A DNA stretch of 64,000 nucleotides from Alphaproteobacteria bacterium UBA4588 (lineage in GTDB: Bacteria > Pseudomonadota > Alphaproteobacteria > Rhodobacterales > Rhodobacteraceae), in contig CAJJAW010000002.1 of NCBI GenBank assembly GCA_905182195.1, positions 372,001-436,000 of the forward strand, written 5' to 3'. Both the position numbers and the translations under genes were made by a program. Below are positions 27,844 to 37,698 of the stretch, in pieces; within the stretch, counting starts at the first letter, position 1; each line of letters opens with the position of its first letter. Below the pieces are notes generated by a model. The model ran no database searches, was not told the origin of the DNA, and saw only the letters and a program-made list of their open reading frames with translations.

Positions 27844-28004
27844 GACAGTACCTCTGATTTGGGGTGGCGGTAAACGAGGCAAGGATACACCTCAGGATTT
27901 GAACGCTGAGCATGTTTGTCCAGAGACGCCCCTAGACGCTCAGCCAAAGCGATTGAACGGGCATTTTCATGCATAATATAGATTTCCGTGATTAGTTTTG
28001 GCAT
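27840..28004 (-). pseudogene. C-terminal remnant of a GNAT N-acetyltransferase
   Basis: A 54-residue open frame between ffh and aroQ. It contains H-E-N-A-R-S-I-A-L-A-E-R-L-G-A, the classic GNAT motif B region (Asn-x-x-Ser-x-x-x-x-E-x-x-G), and ends L-V-Y-R-H-P, the normal end of an acetyltransferase that occupies this position in related Rhodobacterales. The acetyl-CoA-binding motif A and everything before it are absent; ffh ends only 6 bp upstream of the ATG. It therefore appears to be the leftover of a deletion, kept perhaps because its translation is coupled to aroQ. It could also be expressed as a short protein. Confidence 0.7.
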
Positions 28005-28010
28005 GGGTCA

Positions 28011-29519
28011 TCACTTCTTCTTCCCCAAGCCACTTAGTCCATTAGGCAAGCCACTGCTGAAACCCGAAATACCTCCCAAGCCTTTGGGCAGGCTCATACC
28101 TTTTGGCATACCTCCACCCATTGCACCGCTGGTAATTTGTTCTTGTGCTGCTGCCAATTCGGCTTGGCTGGGCGCACCTTGGCCGCCCATCATACCTTTG
28201 AGTGCACCAAGGCCACCGCGTTTACCAAGCTTTTTCATCATATCTGCCATTTGCCGGTGTTGCTTTAGTAACTTGTTAAGATCGCTCACTTCCATGCCTG
28301 AACCGGCCGCAATCCGCTTTTTGCGACTCGCCTGTAACAAGCCCGGATTGGCGCGTTCTTTTTTAGTCATTGAACTAATCAAAGCAATTTGACGTTTTAG
28401 CAGGCTATCATCTAAGCCGGCATCTTCAATTTTTCCCTTCATCTTCGCCATGCCGGGCATCATCCCCATAAGCCCCTGCATGCCGCCCATTTTTTGCATT
28501 TGCTCTAACTGGCTGCGCAGGTCGTTCATATTAAACATGCCCTTTTGGAGGCGGCGCATCATTCGTTCAGCCTGTTCGGCTTCCAGAGTTTCTTGGGCTT
28601 TTTCTACCAGTGCGACGATATCGCCCATGCCTAAAATACGGCCAGCTACCCGCTCAGGTTCAAACGTTTCAAGCGCGTCCATTTTCTCGCCGGAACCTAC
28701 AAACTTTATAGGTTTTCCAGTTACTGCGCGCATTGAAAGGGCTGCACCGCCGCGACCGTCGCCATCCATACGGGTCAGGACGACGCCAGTTATGCCAATT
28801 TTCCCATCAAATTCTTCTGCCACTTCAACAGCAACTTGACCGGTGAGGCCATCTACCACCAGCAAGGTTTCACGAGGGGAGACGGCATCGCGCACGTCTT
28901 CCACCTCCTGCATCAATGTGGCGTCAATTTGCAGACGCCCTGCAGTGTCGAGCATATAGACGTCATACCCACCTAGGGTTGCCTGTTGCTTGGCGCGTTT
29001 AGCAATCTGGACAGCGGTTTCGCCCGCCACGATTGGCAGAGTGTCTACGCCAACCTGTGTGCCTAAAATTGCGAGTTGCTCCATCGCTGCTGGGCGATAG
29101 ATGTCCAGCGAGGCCATCAAGACCTTTTTACCTTCACGGTCTGAGAGACGTTTTGCTAATTTACCACTGGTCGTGGTTTTGCCTGAGCCTTGTAAGCCTA
29201 CCATCAAAATAGCAGCGGGCGGATTGTCAATTTTGAGATCACCCGGTTCACCCTCGCCGCGCAGGGTGTCGATCAAGGCATCGTGAACAATCTTAATAAC
29301 TTGCTGGCCGGGGGTCACAGATTTGGTGACTGCAGACCCAGTGGCTTTGGCTTGGACTTTTTTGACGAATTCACGGGCTACTGGTAGACTGACATCTGCT
29401 TCCAAAAGTGCCACACGCACTTCCCGCAGGGCAGTTTTTACGTCGTCTTCAGAAAGTGCACCTTGTTTGGTCAGCCGATCAAAGACACCGCTTAGGCGTT
29501 CAGATAGGTTTTCAAACAT
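28011..29519 (-). CDS. ffh: Signal recognition particle protein Ffh
   Basis: A 502-residue SRP54 GTPase that binds signal peptides and 4.5S RNA for cotranslational targeting to FtsY. The N domain, G1 motif G-L-Q-G-S-G-K-T-T, D-T-A-G-R-L and T-R-M-D-G-D-G-R-G-G are present, followed by a Met-rich M domain (M-G-M-M-P-G-M-A-K-M) and a Gly/Leu-rich tail ending K-K-K. It is the first gene of a minus-strand block leading to aroQ and rpsP. The 4.5S RNA was not found in this window. Confidence 0.97.
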   Translation of the reverse strand: MFENLSERLSGVFDRLTKQGALSEDDVKTALREVRVALLEADVSLPVAREFVKKVQAKATGSAVTKSVTPGQQVIKIVHDALIDTLRGEGEPGDLKIDNPPAAILMVGLQGSGKTTTSGKLAKRLSDREGKKVLMASLDIYRPAAMEQLAILGTQVGVDTLPIVAGETAVQIAKRAKQQATLGGYDVYMLDTAGRLQIDATLMQEVEDVRDAVSPRETLLVVDGLTGQVAVEVAEEFDGKIGITGVVLTRMDGDGRGGAALSMRAVTGKPIKFVGSGEKMDALETFEPERVAGRILGMGDIVALVEKAQETLEAEQAERMMRRLQKGMFNMNDLRSQLEQMQKMGGMQGLMGMMPGMAKMKGKIEDAGLDDSLLKRQIALISSMTKKERANPGLLQASRKKRIAAGSGMEVSDLNKLLKQHRQMADMMKKLGKRGGLGALKGMMGGQGAPSQAELAAAQEQITSGAMGGGMPKGMSLPKGLGGISGFSSGLPNGLSGLGKKK

Positions 29520-29876
29520 GCCCCTGCCCCTCTCTCAATATCACGATACATCCAATATGGTGTTTCGCTGCGATTTTCCCAAGCTCAAACCGAAAAAGCA
29601 CCCGTGGGCGCAGCGCGCTGACGGGTGGCGATCCTGGCAAAAGCCTAAGGACCGGAAGAACAAAGCTCCCGGAATTAAGACGCCACTACACGCTTAAATA
29701 GATTAGAGTCAAGCTTACATGAGAGATTATAGCCTCTGGCTATGGGTCTATTCTTCAGTTGGAAACTGCATGCAATATCATTAAGCAGGGTCTCAAGAAC
29801 CTGATACGCGGATATTTTCGCTTTGTTGGCGAAATAATGCGCTGCACGGTGATCAGATGTAGGATGAGGGAAGCAG
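29520..29876. other. 357-bp intergenic region, divergent promoters
   Basis: Separates divergently transcribed ffh and the FAD-linked dehydrogenase gene. A plus-strand frame at 29557-29697 could encode a basic, Trp-rich 46-residue peptide (M-V-F-R-C-D-F-P-K-L-K-P-K-K-H-P-W) but has no ribosome site. No tRNA-like or SRP-RNA-like structure was recognised by eye. Confidence 0.5.
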
Positions 29877-31301
29877 ATGCTAAATTCAGTAACGGCTGAA
29901 TTCGCGGGGCAATTGCAGCATATATTGCCTGCAGCGGCCTTTCCGGATCTCAGTGACAAATACCTTATAGAACCACGTGGCCGTTATCACGGCTCAGCAG
30001 GACTTTTAGTCGCCCCAGAAAACACGGAGCAGGTGTCACAAATCATGCAGACTGCGGAGCAAGCTCGAGTTGCCGTACTGCCCTATGGCGGCGGAACGGG
30101 TCTTGTTGGCGGCCAGGTTTTGACTAGCATTGCGGGCGGCCCGCCCGCCCCGCTGATTTTGAGCCTAGAGCGAATGAGGAGGATCAGAGGCTGCTACCCA
30201 GAAGAAAATGTTTTGGTGGTGGAGGCTGGCGCTGTTTTGGCCGAGGTACAGGCTGCCGCCGCGCAGGTGAACCGTCTGTTTCCCCTGTCTCTGGCCTCTG
30301 AGGGTACCGCACAGATAGGCGGGCTCTTGGCGACCAATGCCGGGGGAGTGAATGTTTTGCGATATGGCATGGCCCGGGACCAGGTGCTTGGCATTGAAGC
30401 TGTCATGGCTGATGGGCAAATTTTCAACGGCCTCAAGCGCCTGCGAAAAGACAATACTGGGTATGATTTGCGACATTTGCTGATTGGATCTGAGGGCACG
30501 TTGGGTATTATCACAGCGGCGAGCCTTAAACTTGCTCCGCGTCCAAGCGCTGAGGGCACGGCGCTGTTGACGGTGCAAAGCCCCCGCACGGCGCTTGAAT
30601 TGTTGAGCCGCACAAAAGAGATCATGGGAGAAGGTATTTCTGCCTTTGAGATCATCTCAGCACAGGGTCTGCAGTTTTTGGCTGAGACATTTCCGCAGAT
30701 GCGCCAACCTTGGCCTGAGCCTCCGGAATGGTCTGTCTTACTACACGTTGGGTTGTCTGGAGGCATGGAGCCAGAGCAAGCTTTTGAGATGCTATTTGAG
30801 CGGGCCTCTGATTTGATACTAGATGGCGTGATTGCGCAATCTCAGCAGCAAACCAAGGATCTTTGGGCCTTGCGTGAAACCATCCCACTAGCCAATAAGG
30901 CGATTGGTGCGATTTGCTCGTCTGATATATCGCTACCGCTGTCTGAGGTGCCGGGGTTTATTGAATCTGCCACTCGGCGTATTGCAAAATTTGGCGCGGT
31001 GCGTGCCAATTGTTTTGGACATTTGGGCGATGGAAACTTGCATTATAACATCTTCCCCCCGGCAGGGGGGAATGTTGCGGATTACGTAGATATTCGGGAT
31101 GATCTGCAACAAGAGGTGCACTGCTTGGCCCATGAATTGGGTGGGTCGGTCTCTGCGGAACACGGCGTTGGGCGGTTGAAGGTAAACGATATAGCAACCT
31201 TTGGGGATCCGGTAAAATTGCACCTTATGCGCCAAATCAAAGATACGCTGGACCCACAAGGCATTTTAAACCCAGGTGCGGTTTTACCACAAAAAACATA
31301 G
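29877..31301 (+). CDS. FAD-linked D-2-hydroxyacid dehydrogenase (D-2-hydroxyglutarate/D-lactate type)
   Basis: A 474-residue FAD_binding_4/FAD-oxidase_C protein. P-Y-G-G-G-T-G-L-V-G-G in the N-terminal half binds the FAD pyrophosphate; G-L-L-A-T-N-A-G-G and G-S-E-G-T-L-G-I-I-T are family blocks; G-H-L-G-D-G-N-L-H-Y-N and S-A-E-H-G-V-G-R-L-K near the C-terminus carry the metal/substrate histidines. These match D-2-hydroxyglutarate and D-lactate dehydrogenases, which oxidise D-2-hydroxy acids and pass electrons to a flavoprotein or cytochrome. Substrate choice between the two cannot be made here. Confidence 0.9.
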   Translation: MLNSVTAEFAGQLQHILPAAAFPDLSDKYLIEPRGRYHGSAGLLVAPENTEQVSQIMQTAEQARVAVLPYGGGTGLVGGQVLTSIAGGPPAPLILSLERMRRIRGCYPEENVLVVEAGAVLAEVQAAAAQVNRLFPLSLASEGTAQIGGLLATNAGGVNVLRYGMARDQVLGIEAVMADGQIFNGLKRLRKDNTGYDLRHLLIGSEGTLGIITAASLKLAPRPSAEGTALLTVQSPRTALELLSRTKEIMGEGISAFEIISAQGLQFLAETFPQMRQPWPEPPEWSVLLHVGLSGGMEPEQAFEMLFERASDLILDGVIAQSQQQTKDLWALRETIPLANKAIGAICSSDISLPLSEVPGFIESATRRIAKFGAVRANCFGHLGDGNLHYNIFPPAGGNVADYVDIRDDLQQEVHCLAHELGGSVSAEHGVGRLKVNDIATFGDPVKLHLMRQIKDTLDPQGILNPGAVLPQKT

Positions 31302-31522
31302 GTTGGATTTAGAACTTTGCCTCGATCTCATTAGCAAGGTATACTGTAAGATCGTCTGGCCAGCTTGATGTCACCACAGAGGCGTAGCCGTATCCAAAGA
31401 TTGTCATAAATATATTTTTTAACAAATACTTAACTTACCTTTCGGTATTTGAGTTTGTAAATATGACTTTGCCACATGTGCTTTTTATCTATGCGGAATT
31501 TACCTGTGGGCGCTAAGGGGCT

Positions 31523-32179
31523 ATGGGGCATGACATGACACATTATTTCCCGCCCATGGACCCGCTTGACGTTGTTCACCTTGATCATGAAATTTTGGTG
31601 GTCAACAAACCCTCTGGCTTGCTGTCTGTGCCGGGGCGGGGGGCGCTGTTGGCGGATTGTTTGATTACCCGCATTCAATCGGAGTACCCCACGGCCTTGC
31701 TGGTCCACCGCTTGGACCGGGACACTTCTGGGGTGATGGTCTTTGCTCTGTCGCCCAATGCGCAACGTCATTTGGGGCTGCAATTTGAGAAACGCCAGAC
31801 TAAGAAAACATATGTTGCGAGGGTCTGGGGACAGATTAAAGCGGATACAGGTACGGTTGATTTGCCGATCATCGTGGATTGGCCTAACCGCCCGAAACAA
31901 ATGATCTGCCACGAAACCGGACGTGCCGCAGTAACTGACTGGCAAGTGATCAACCGCAATAGGGGCGAAACCCGGGTGAAGCTGAGCCCTAAGACTGGAC
32001 GCTCACACCAATTACGGATCCATATGTTGGCGCTGGGCCACCCGATTTTGGGTGATCCTTTCTATGGAACCCCTGAAAGCCAAGAGGCAACACGTCTGAT
32101 GCTGCACTCCCATCGCCTGCGCCTGCGCCACCCGGATGGTGGCGAAATGATGGACTTTAGGGCTAAGCTGCCATTTTAA
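31523..32179 (+). CDS. rluA: RluA-family RNA pseudouridine synthase
   Basis: A 218-residue pseudouridine synthase. H-R-L-D-R-D-T-S-G-V (62-71) carries catalytic Asp65, and K-T-Y-V-A-R-V-W-G and K-T-G-R-S-H-Q-L-R-I-H-M are conserved downstream motifs. The lack of an S4 domain and short length fit RluA itself (tRNA U32 and 23S U746) rather than RluC/D. It may start at 31523 or at the second ATG, 31535. It is a single gene with no terminator seen. Confidence 0.85.
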   Translation: MGHDMTHYFPPMDPLDVVHLDHEILVVNKPSGLLSVPGRGALLADCLITRIQSEYPTALLVHRLDRDTSGVMVFALSPNAQRHLGLQFEKRQTKKTYVARVWGQIKADTGTVDLPIIVDWPNRPKQMICHETGRAAVTDWQVINRNRGETRVKLSPKTGRSHQLRIHMLALGHPILGDPFYGTPESQEATRLMLHSHRLRLRHPDGGEMMDFRAKLPF

Positions 32180-32251
32180 ATTTTTTTTGAATGGATGGCT
32201 CGCAACGATGAAGAATTACTAAATTTGTAGAAATTTTTAGACTAATTTTAA

Positions 32252-32625
32252 TTACAATTGCTTGACCAGCCGATGTATCTTTACATATTTATTACCAATG
32301 GTAGTTGCACGCCAAACCCCGGTTGCAGAAAAGCCCTGTCTCTCCGAGAAGGCACGCCCTTGGGGTTGATACTCAACACGGCAAGAAACAGTTTCTGCCC
32401 CCCTGCCTGTCGAGCAAGGTATTCAACATGGTCAAGAAATTTTATACCTATTCCAGAATTTTGCGCCCATGGACCAAGCATCATGAAACCAAGATATGGA
32501 TCGCCAATTTTTGGAAACCCAAAGGATAATTCTGCCAGTCCCGACAGACGGTCATCCAAAAAAAGCCCAAGACGAAATGATCGGTTTGGCTCGCAATTTG
32601 GCTGCTGCATATTGCGTGTCTCCAA
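32252..32625 (-). pseudogene. GNAT N-acetyltransferase, frameshifted and N-terminally short
   Basis: The frame from ATG 32625 gives an acetyltransferase core: D-D-R-L-S-G-L-A-E-L-S-F-G, Y-L-G-F-M-M-L and Q-N-S-G-I-G-I-K-F-L (acetyl-CoA loop, here Q-x-x-G-I-G). Near 32350 the match leaves this frame, and a frame one base off continues F-S-E-R-Q-G-F-S-A-T-G-V-W, then I-H-R-L-V-K-Q-L and TAA at 32254-32252, a normal GNAT end. One base has therefore been lost, or miscalled, near GTGCC. About 50-70 N-terminal residues usual for this type are also missing; the gene starts directly after the aldehyde dehydrogenase terminator. Confidence 0.75.
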
Positions 32626-32642
32626 GGGCCGAACTCATGCAA

Positions 32643-32672
32643 AGATGCGGCGTGCGCTTCCACGCCGCATCT
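32643..32672 (-). terminator. Terminator of the aldehyde dehydrogenase gene
   Basis: A perfect 12-bp stem, AGATGCGGCGTG (32643-32654) with CACGCCGCATCT (32661-32672), lies 6 bp after the dehydrogenase stop on the minus strand. The following T-tract is short. Confidence 0.75.
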
Positions 32673-32678
32673 AGCGTT

Positions 32679-34121
32679 TTACGCGTCTTCCCAGCAACTC
32701 ACGGCTTTGATTTCCATGAATTCGTGAAGACCGAACAATCCACCTTCCCTGCCGTTACCCGATTGCTTGTAGCCACCAAAAGGGCTGCCCGCGCCAAAGC
32801 CTACGCTGTTGGTTTCGACCATGCCTGAACGCAATTGGCGCGCAACTCGTTGGCGCTGCTCCTGGTCACTACATTGGAGGTAGTTGGTCAGTCCATACTG
32901 GGTGTCATTGGCAATCTCTATGGCCTCTTCTTCCGTATCAAAAGGCATAATGGACATCACGGGACCAAAGATCTCTTCTTGGTTTATTCGGGCATCATTG
33001 CCTACATCTGCAAAGATGGTCGGGCGTACATAGTAGCCACGGTTTAAGCCTTCAGGGCGACCAAGTCCCCCTGCGATTATGGTAGCCCCATCCTCTTTGA
33101 TACCCACTTCGATCAGGTTCTGAATTTTATCATATTGAATTTGGCTAACAACGGGCCCGATGTGATTGCCCTCTTCAGATGCAGGGCCCACTTTAGTAGC
33201 GTTGGCTGCGGCGGCTGCCTGTTCTAGTGCCTGTGAATAGCGTGATCGCTCTACCAGCATGCGGGTGGGAGCGTTACAAGATTGACCTGAGTTGCGCATG
33301 CACCGTGCCACGCCATTAGTGACTGCGTCTTCTGGGGCATTGGCGAAGATTATATTTGCCCCCTTGCCGCCCAATTCAAGGCTGACGCGTTTCAAAGTAT
33401 CGGCGGCTGCTTTGGAGATGGCGATGCCTGCGCGGGATGAGCCGGTGAAGCTGACCATGTCCACATCGGGGTGTATCGAAAGCTGAGTGCCCACACCCAA
33501 GCCATCACCATTGACCATGTTGAATACTCCTGCAGGGAAGCCAGCCTCATGCACCATTTCAGCAAAAAGTAAGCCAGAGAGTGGTGCGATTTCAGATGGT
33601 TTTAAAACCATGGTGCAGCCGGTTGCGATGGCTGGTATAGCCTTCAACACAATCTGGTTCATTGGCCAATTCCAAGGGGTGATCAAAGCAGTGACGCCAA
33701 TAGGCTCCATCACTGTGCGTTCATTCGGGGCTTGTGTGCCAAGAGGGCGATCAAACTCAAAATCACGGAAGGCGTTGATGAAGCCCTGCAAATGCCATGT
33801 TCCGGCACCGACCTGCTGATTGCGGGCCAGCTTTTGTGGTGCGCCCATCTCGAGGCTGATGGCCTGTGCCATTTCGGCTTGGCGTGATTTGTAAACCTCA
33901 AGCAATTTTTCCAGCAGCATGAGCCGCTCGTCTTTGGATGTTTGCGACCAGGTAGGAAAGGCCGCTTTGGCCGCTGCAACCGCTGCATTGGTATCTTCTT
34001 GACCACCAAGTGAAATTATCCCAACAACATCTTCAGTACTTGGGTCTATAATATCAAAATCATTGGCTTTTACTGGGCTCACCCATTGGCCGTTGATGTA
34101 AAATTGGCGCTTATCGATCAT
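32679..34121 (-). CDS. NAD(P)-dependent aldehyde dehydrogenase
   Basis: A 480-residue aldehyde dehydrogenase. Cys282 in N-S-G-Q-S-C is the nucleophile, Glu249 in L-E-L-G-G-K is the general base, and F-T-G-S-S-R is the NAD-binding turn; W-N-W-P-M-N and S-P-F-G-G-Y-K-Q-S-G are standard. ATG 34121 gives the usual M-I-D-K-x-x-F-Y-I-N-G-Q-W-V start; 34136 is in frame but adds nothing conserved. It oxidises an unknown aldehyde to the acid. It is a single gene between two terminators. Confidence 0.92.
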   Translation of the reverse strand: MIDKRQFYINGQWVSPVKANDFDIIDPSTEDVVGIISLGGQEDTNAAVAAAKAAFPTWSQTSKDERLMLLEKLLEVYKSRQAEMAQAISLEMGAPQKLARNQQVGAGTWHLQGFINAFRDFEFDRPLGTQAPNERTVMEPIGVTALITPWNWPMNQIVLKAIPAIATGCTMVLKPSEIAPLSGLLFAEMVHEAGFPAGVFNMVNGDGLGVGTQLSIHPDVDMVSFTGSSRAGIAISKAAADTLKRVSLELGGKGANIIFANAPEDAVTNGVARCMRNSGQSCNAPTRMLVERSRYSQALEQAAAAANATKVGPASEEGNHIGPVVSQIQYDKIQNLIEVGIKEDGATIIAGGLGRPEGLNRGYYVRPTIFADVGNDARINQEEIFGPVMSIMPFDTEEEAIEIANDTQYGLTNYLQCSDQEQRQRVARQLRSGMVETNSVGFGAGSPFGGYKQSGNGREGGLFGLHEFMEIKAVSCWEDA

Positions 34122-34266
34122 GTCTGCCTCCAGCAAGTTATAAATTTTCGTGAGAATGTCATCGCAACACTAATTCTGCAAGCATCAGAATTTGGGTGGT
34201 GCTATTTTGATGTGATGCTCAGATTCTATTTATTATCTAACCTAACAGTTATTATTCCTCGAACGC

Positions 34267-34294
34267 AAAAAGCCCCACCAAAGCGGGGCTTTTT
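34267..34294 (-). terminator. Terminator of pnp
   Basis: AAAAAGCCCC (34267-34276) pairs with GGGGCTTTTT (34285-34294) around an 8-nt loop, 32 bp after the pnp stop on the minus strand. A/T runs make it bidirectional. Confidence 0.9.
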
Positions 34295-34325
34295 GAGACT
34301 TGAATACGGGAAGACCCGATATAAT

Positions 34326-36461
34326 TTAGCCTTCTTTGTTTTCTTCTGGAGCCATCTCTTCGCCAGTTTCTTGGTTGACCATTTTCATAGCCAAACGCAC
34401 CTTACCGCGATCGTCAAAGCCCAAGAGTTTCACCCAAACTTCCTGACCTTCTTTGAGAGCGTCAGATGGGTGGTTCAGGCGTCGATTTTCGATTTGGCTA
34501 ACATGCACCAATCCATCACGTTTACCGAAGAAGTTTACGAAGGCGCCGAAATCAACAACTTTGACAACTTTACCTTTGTAGATCGCATTTTCTTCTGGCT
34601 CAGCCACAATAGCATAAATCAAGTCGTAAGCTTTTTTGATGCTATCAGCGTTTGGGCTGGCAATTTTGATCACGCCTTCGTCGTTGATATCGACTTTGGC
34701 GCCAGACAACTCAACAATCTCACGAATTACTTTACCACCGGAACCAATCACTTCACGGATTTTATCAGTTGGAACCTTCATTGTTTCGATGCGTGGGGCG
34801 TGAACTGAGAACTCTTGCGCGCCAGTGATTGATTTCGACATCTCGTTCAGGATATGCAGACGACCCGCTTTGGCTTGTGCCAAGGCCTTCTTCATAATGC
34901 CCTGGGTAATGCCAGCAACTTTGATGTCCATCTGCAAGGATGTAATCCCAGCTTCTGTACCAGCAACCTTAAAGTCCATGTCGCCTAGGTGATCTTCATC
35001 GCCCAAGATGTCGGTTAGAACTGCATATTCGCCATCGTCTTCTAAGATCAAACCCATTGCCACACCAGCAACTGGTGCCTTTAGTGGCACACCTGCATCC
35101 ATCATGGACAAAGAGCCACCACAGACAGACGCCATGGATGACGAGCCATTAGATTCAGTGATCTCTGACACCAAACGAATGGTGTAGGGAAAATCAGTGG
35201 CTGCAGGCAAAACCGCCTGAAGCGCACGCCAAGCCAATTTACCATGTCCAATTTCGCGACGACCTGGAGGGCCAAAGCGGCCAACTTCGCCAACTGAATA
35301 AGGAGGGAAATTATAGTGCAGCAGGAAGTTTGATTTATACATACCGTTTAAAGCATCGATCATTTGCTCATCATCGCCGGTACCCAATGTGGTCACAACC
35401 AGACCTTGAGTTTCACCACGGGTGAATAAGGCTGAACCATGGGTCCGTGGCAACAGGCCAGTTTGGCAGTTGATCGCACGCACTGTGTCCAGAGCCCGAC
35501 CATCAATTCGCTTGCCGTTTTTCACAACATCGCCACGCAGAACTTTGGATTCTAGTTTCTTCAACGCAGCGCCCAGATTTTCATCTGCGAGCTGTTCATC
35601 GTTTAAGCCTGCTTTGATGGTGTCTTTCACTGCATTAACAGCAGACGTCCGCTCTTGCTTGTCAGTTATAGCATAAGCTGCGCGCATTGCATCATCACCA
35701 GCGGTGGATATAGCGGCAAACAGATCCGCATAATCTGGAGCTTGGTAGTTGAACGGCTCTTTTGCGCAATCTTCGGCCAGATCAACAATCAGGTCGATCA
35801 CAGGTTGAATTTGCTCATGGGCAAACGCAACAGCGCCTAGCATTTCGTCTTCTGTCAGCTCATAAGCTTCGGATTCAACCATCATTACGGCGTCTTTGGT
35901 GCCGGCTACGACTAGATCTAAACGCTGTTCTGGACTTAAGCGGAGATTGTGCATGTCATCAATCGTTGGATTGAGAACATATGCGCCGTCCACAAAGCCG
36001 ACACGTGCGGCTGCAATTGGGCCCATGAATGGCGCGCCGGAAATTGTCAGAGCGGCAGAGGCTGCAATCATTGCAATCATATCTGGATCATTGACTAGAT
36101 CGTGCGACAAGACAGTACAGATCACCAAAACTTCGTTTTTGAAGCCAGGCACAAACAACGGCCGGATTGGGCGATCTATCAAGCGTGATGTCAGTGTCTC
36201 TTTTTCTGTCGGACGTGCTTCACGTTTGAAAAAGCCACCTGGAATTTTACCAGCGGCATAGTATTTTTCGTTATAATGAACGGTCAAAGGAAAGAAGTCT
36301 TGACCAGGTTTTTGGTGCTTGGCAAAAGTTACGTTCGCCATTACCGAGGTTTCGCCTAAAGTGGCGATGACAGAGCCATCGGCCTGACGCGCAACCTTAC
36401 CAGTTTCCAGAGTGAGAGTTTCTTCACCCCACTGCATGGATTTTTTTGTTTCTATAAACAT
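34326..36461 (-). CDS. pnp: Polyribonucleotide nucleotidyltransferase (PNPase)
   Basis: A 711-residue phosphorolytic 3'-5' exoribonuclease of the RNA degradosome. Two RNase PH-like domains are present ([12 protein letters not shown] near 85 and [11 protein letters not shown] near 390; [15 protein letters not shown] near 490 holds catalytic acidic residues), followed by KH ([12 protein letters not shown]) and S1 (V-H-V-S-Q-I) domains. AGGA lies before the ATG. In most relatives pnp follows rpsO directly; here a transporter gene lies between them. Confidence 0.98.
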   Translation of the reverse strand: MFIETKKSMQWGEETLTLETGKVARQADGSVIATLGETSVMANVTFAKHQKPGQDFFPLTVHYNEKYYAAGKIPGGFFKREARPTEKETLTSRLIDRPIRPLFVPGFKNEVLVICTVLSHDLVNDPDMIAMIAASAALTISGAPFMGPIAAARVGFVDGAYVLNPTIDDMHNLRLSPEQRLDLVVAGTKDAVMMVESEAYELTEDEMLGAVAFAHEQIQPVIDLIVDLAEDCAKEPFNYQAPDYADLFAAISTAGDDAMRAAYAITDKQERTSAVNAVKDTIKAGLNDEQLADENLGAALKKLESKVLRGDVVKNGKRIDGRALDTVRAINCQTGLLPRTHGSALFTRGETQGLVVTTLGTGDDEQMIDALNGMYKSNFLLHYNFPPYSVGEVGRFGPPGRREIGHGKLAWRALQAVLPAATDFPYTIRLVSEITESNGSSSMASVCGGSLSMMDAGVPLKAPVAGVAMGLILEDDGEYAVLTDILGDEDHLGDMDFKVAGTEAGITSLQMDIKVAGITQGIMKKALAQAKAGRLHILNEMSKSITGAQEFSVHAPRIETMKVPTDKIREVIGSGGKVIREIVELSGAKVDINDEGVIKIASPNADSIKKAYDLIYAIVAEPEENAIYKGKVVKVVDFGAFVNFFGKRDGLVHVSQIENRRLNHPSDALKEGQEVWVKLLGFDDRGKVRLAMKMVNQETGEEMAPEENKEG

Positions 36462-36645
36462 TTGTTTTTTCCTAAATGGCCCATTGGCCAGTCACATGGC
36501 GGCCCCATTGCCGCCGACCCTGGTATCTTATTTTCGGGCGCTGGGGTCCTCGCACCACGTTTCAGATAAAGCGCGTGTACATGAAGAATCACTGTGGGGA
36601 AAGGGGGACTATAATTTAGCAGAAAAATCTAGTTTTTGGTTGAGG

Positions 36646-37533
36646 TTAAGTCTCCACCGGGTGCACCAAGATTTCCACAAAACAAGCCCCAACAATTAAG
36701 GTTGCCCCAATCCATTCGATCAGCCCCATGGCCTCATTTGGCAAAAATAGGCTAGCTGTGAGCGTAGCGACCAAAACTTCTGTAATCATGAGTAAACCAA
36801 CCCGGCCGGGAAATAGAAATTTTTGGGCCCAAAACATGATTAAAATTGATGGTAATATTAGGCCGATTGAAATAGCCACGGATGCGGGAGCAACTTGCAA
36901 CAAAAACATAAGGCTTGGGGTTGGAGCAAGGCCGGCGGCGGCACCTAAGAGCCAGGCAAACACAGAGGCCAAGAGAAACTGAAAAAATAATAAAGTTGGC
37001 ATGGGAACTTCGCCGTAGCGCTTGATCATAGCCCCGCCGATGGCCCAAGTTATGCCGGATACAAAGCCATAGAGATCACCAATATTCAGTGGCACTTGCC
37101 TATCACCCTGCGACATTAGAAAGAGCAAACCCAAAAGACCGATCCCTATGGCTAGCCAACGGCCACGGGTTACGGGCTCTCTAAGCCAATAAACTCCAAT
37201 CATTGTTGACCAAACTGGCGTAAGGTAAAATAGCAACGTGACGCGCACTACAGAGGAATAGACTAACCCAATGGTGAACATTGCAACGGTCAATCCCATG
37301 AAAATTCCAATCATTACCCCGCGCCGCAGATGTGGTCGCTGTGCTTTGAATTGGAACATAAAGATCACGCCTATCACGACGGCCGCGGGTATGTTAATCA
37401 TCACGACAGTCCAAGCCTCGGCCACGCCCAGGCTTTTAAGATACCGCAGTGGGATCCAATACAGCCCCCAAATTGCTGATGAAATGACGACAGCTGCAGA
37501 GGCCAAATTGGTGGAAGGATTGCGAATGGTCAT
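36646..37533 (-). CDS. DMT-superfamily (EamA) transporter
   Basis: A 295-residue integral membrane protein with about ten predicted hydrophobic helices in two EamA repeats; the first helix includes A-I-W-G-L-Y-W-I-P-L-R and the mid-region L-G-L-L-F-L-M-S-Q-G-D. Such proteins export or import small metabolites such as amino acids or nucleotides. ATG 37533 precedes the conserved start; the open frame goes on to 37614 with Cys/Val-rich sequence that does not fit the family. It sits between rpsO and pnp on the same strand but beyond the rpsO terminator, which suggests insertion into the old rpsO-pnp unit. Confidence 0.88.
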   Translation of the reverse strand: MTIRNPSTNLASAAVVISSAIWGLYWIPLRYLKSLGVAEAWTVVMINIPAAVVIGVIFMFQFKAQRPHLRRGVMIGIFMGLTVAMFTIGLVYSSVVRVTLLFYLTPVWSTMIGVYWLREPVTRGRWLAIGIGLLGLLFLMSQGDRQVPLNIGDLYGFVSGITWAIGGAMIKRYGEVPMPTLLFFQFLLASVFAWLLGAAAGLAPTPSLMFLLQVAPASVAISIGLILPSILIMFWAQKFLFPGRVGLLMITEVLVATLTASLFLPNEAMGLIEWIGATLIVGACFVEILVHPVET

Positions 37534-37646
37534 GACGCTGTTTTCCACGCTGTCTATGGATTTGTCCAGATAACTGTTTACCACACACCAGACACACACT
37601 AGAAAAGATTCCAATTAAGCAGGATGTCTTAAATTCTAGGCACAAA

Positions 37647-37674
37647 AAAGCCGCAGCCCAAGGGTTGCGGCTTT
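37647..37674 (-). terminator. Terminator of rpsO
   Basis: AAAGCCGCAGCCC (37647-37659) pairs with GGGTTGCGGCTTT (37662-37674) with one mismatch on the minus-strand RNA and a very short loop; six T residues follow on the minus strand. It begins 25 bp after the rpsO stop. Confidence 0.85.
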
Positions 37675-37698
37675 GATTTCCTCAGTACGGGATATCGC

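Noticed and set aside
29557-29697. Basic, Trp-rich 46-residue plus-strand frame
   Set aside because: No ribosome-binding site or known motif; conservation would be needed.
29700-29876. Possible tRNA or 4.5S RNA near ffh
   Set aside because: No T-loop GTTCGAATC-like element, anticodon stem or SRP tetraloop pattern could be fitted by eye.
31311-31409. 32-residue minus-strand frame starting M-T-I-F-G-Y
   Set aside because: Looks peptide-like but has no ribosome site and no recognised relative.
34086-34808. 240-codon open frame on the plus strand
   Set aside because: Mostly antisense to pnp, no ribosome site, no recognisable domain.
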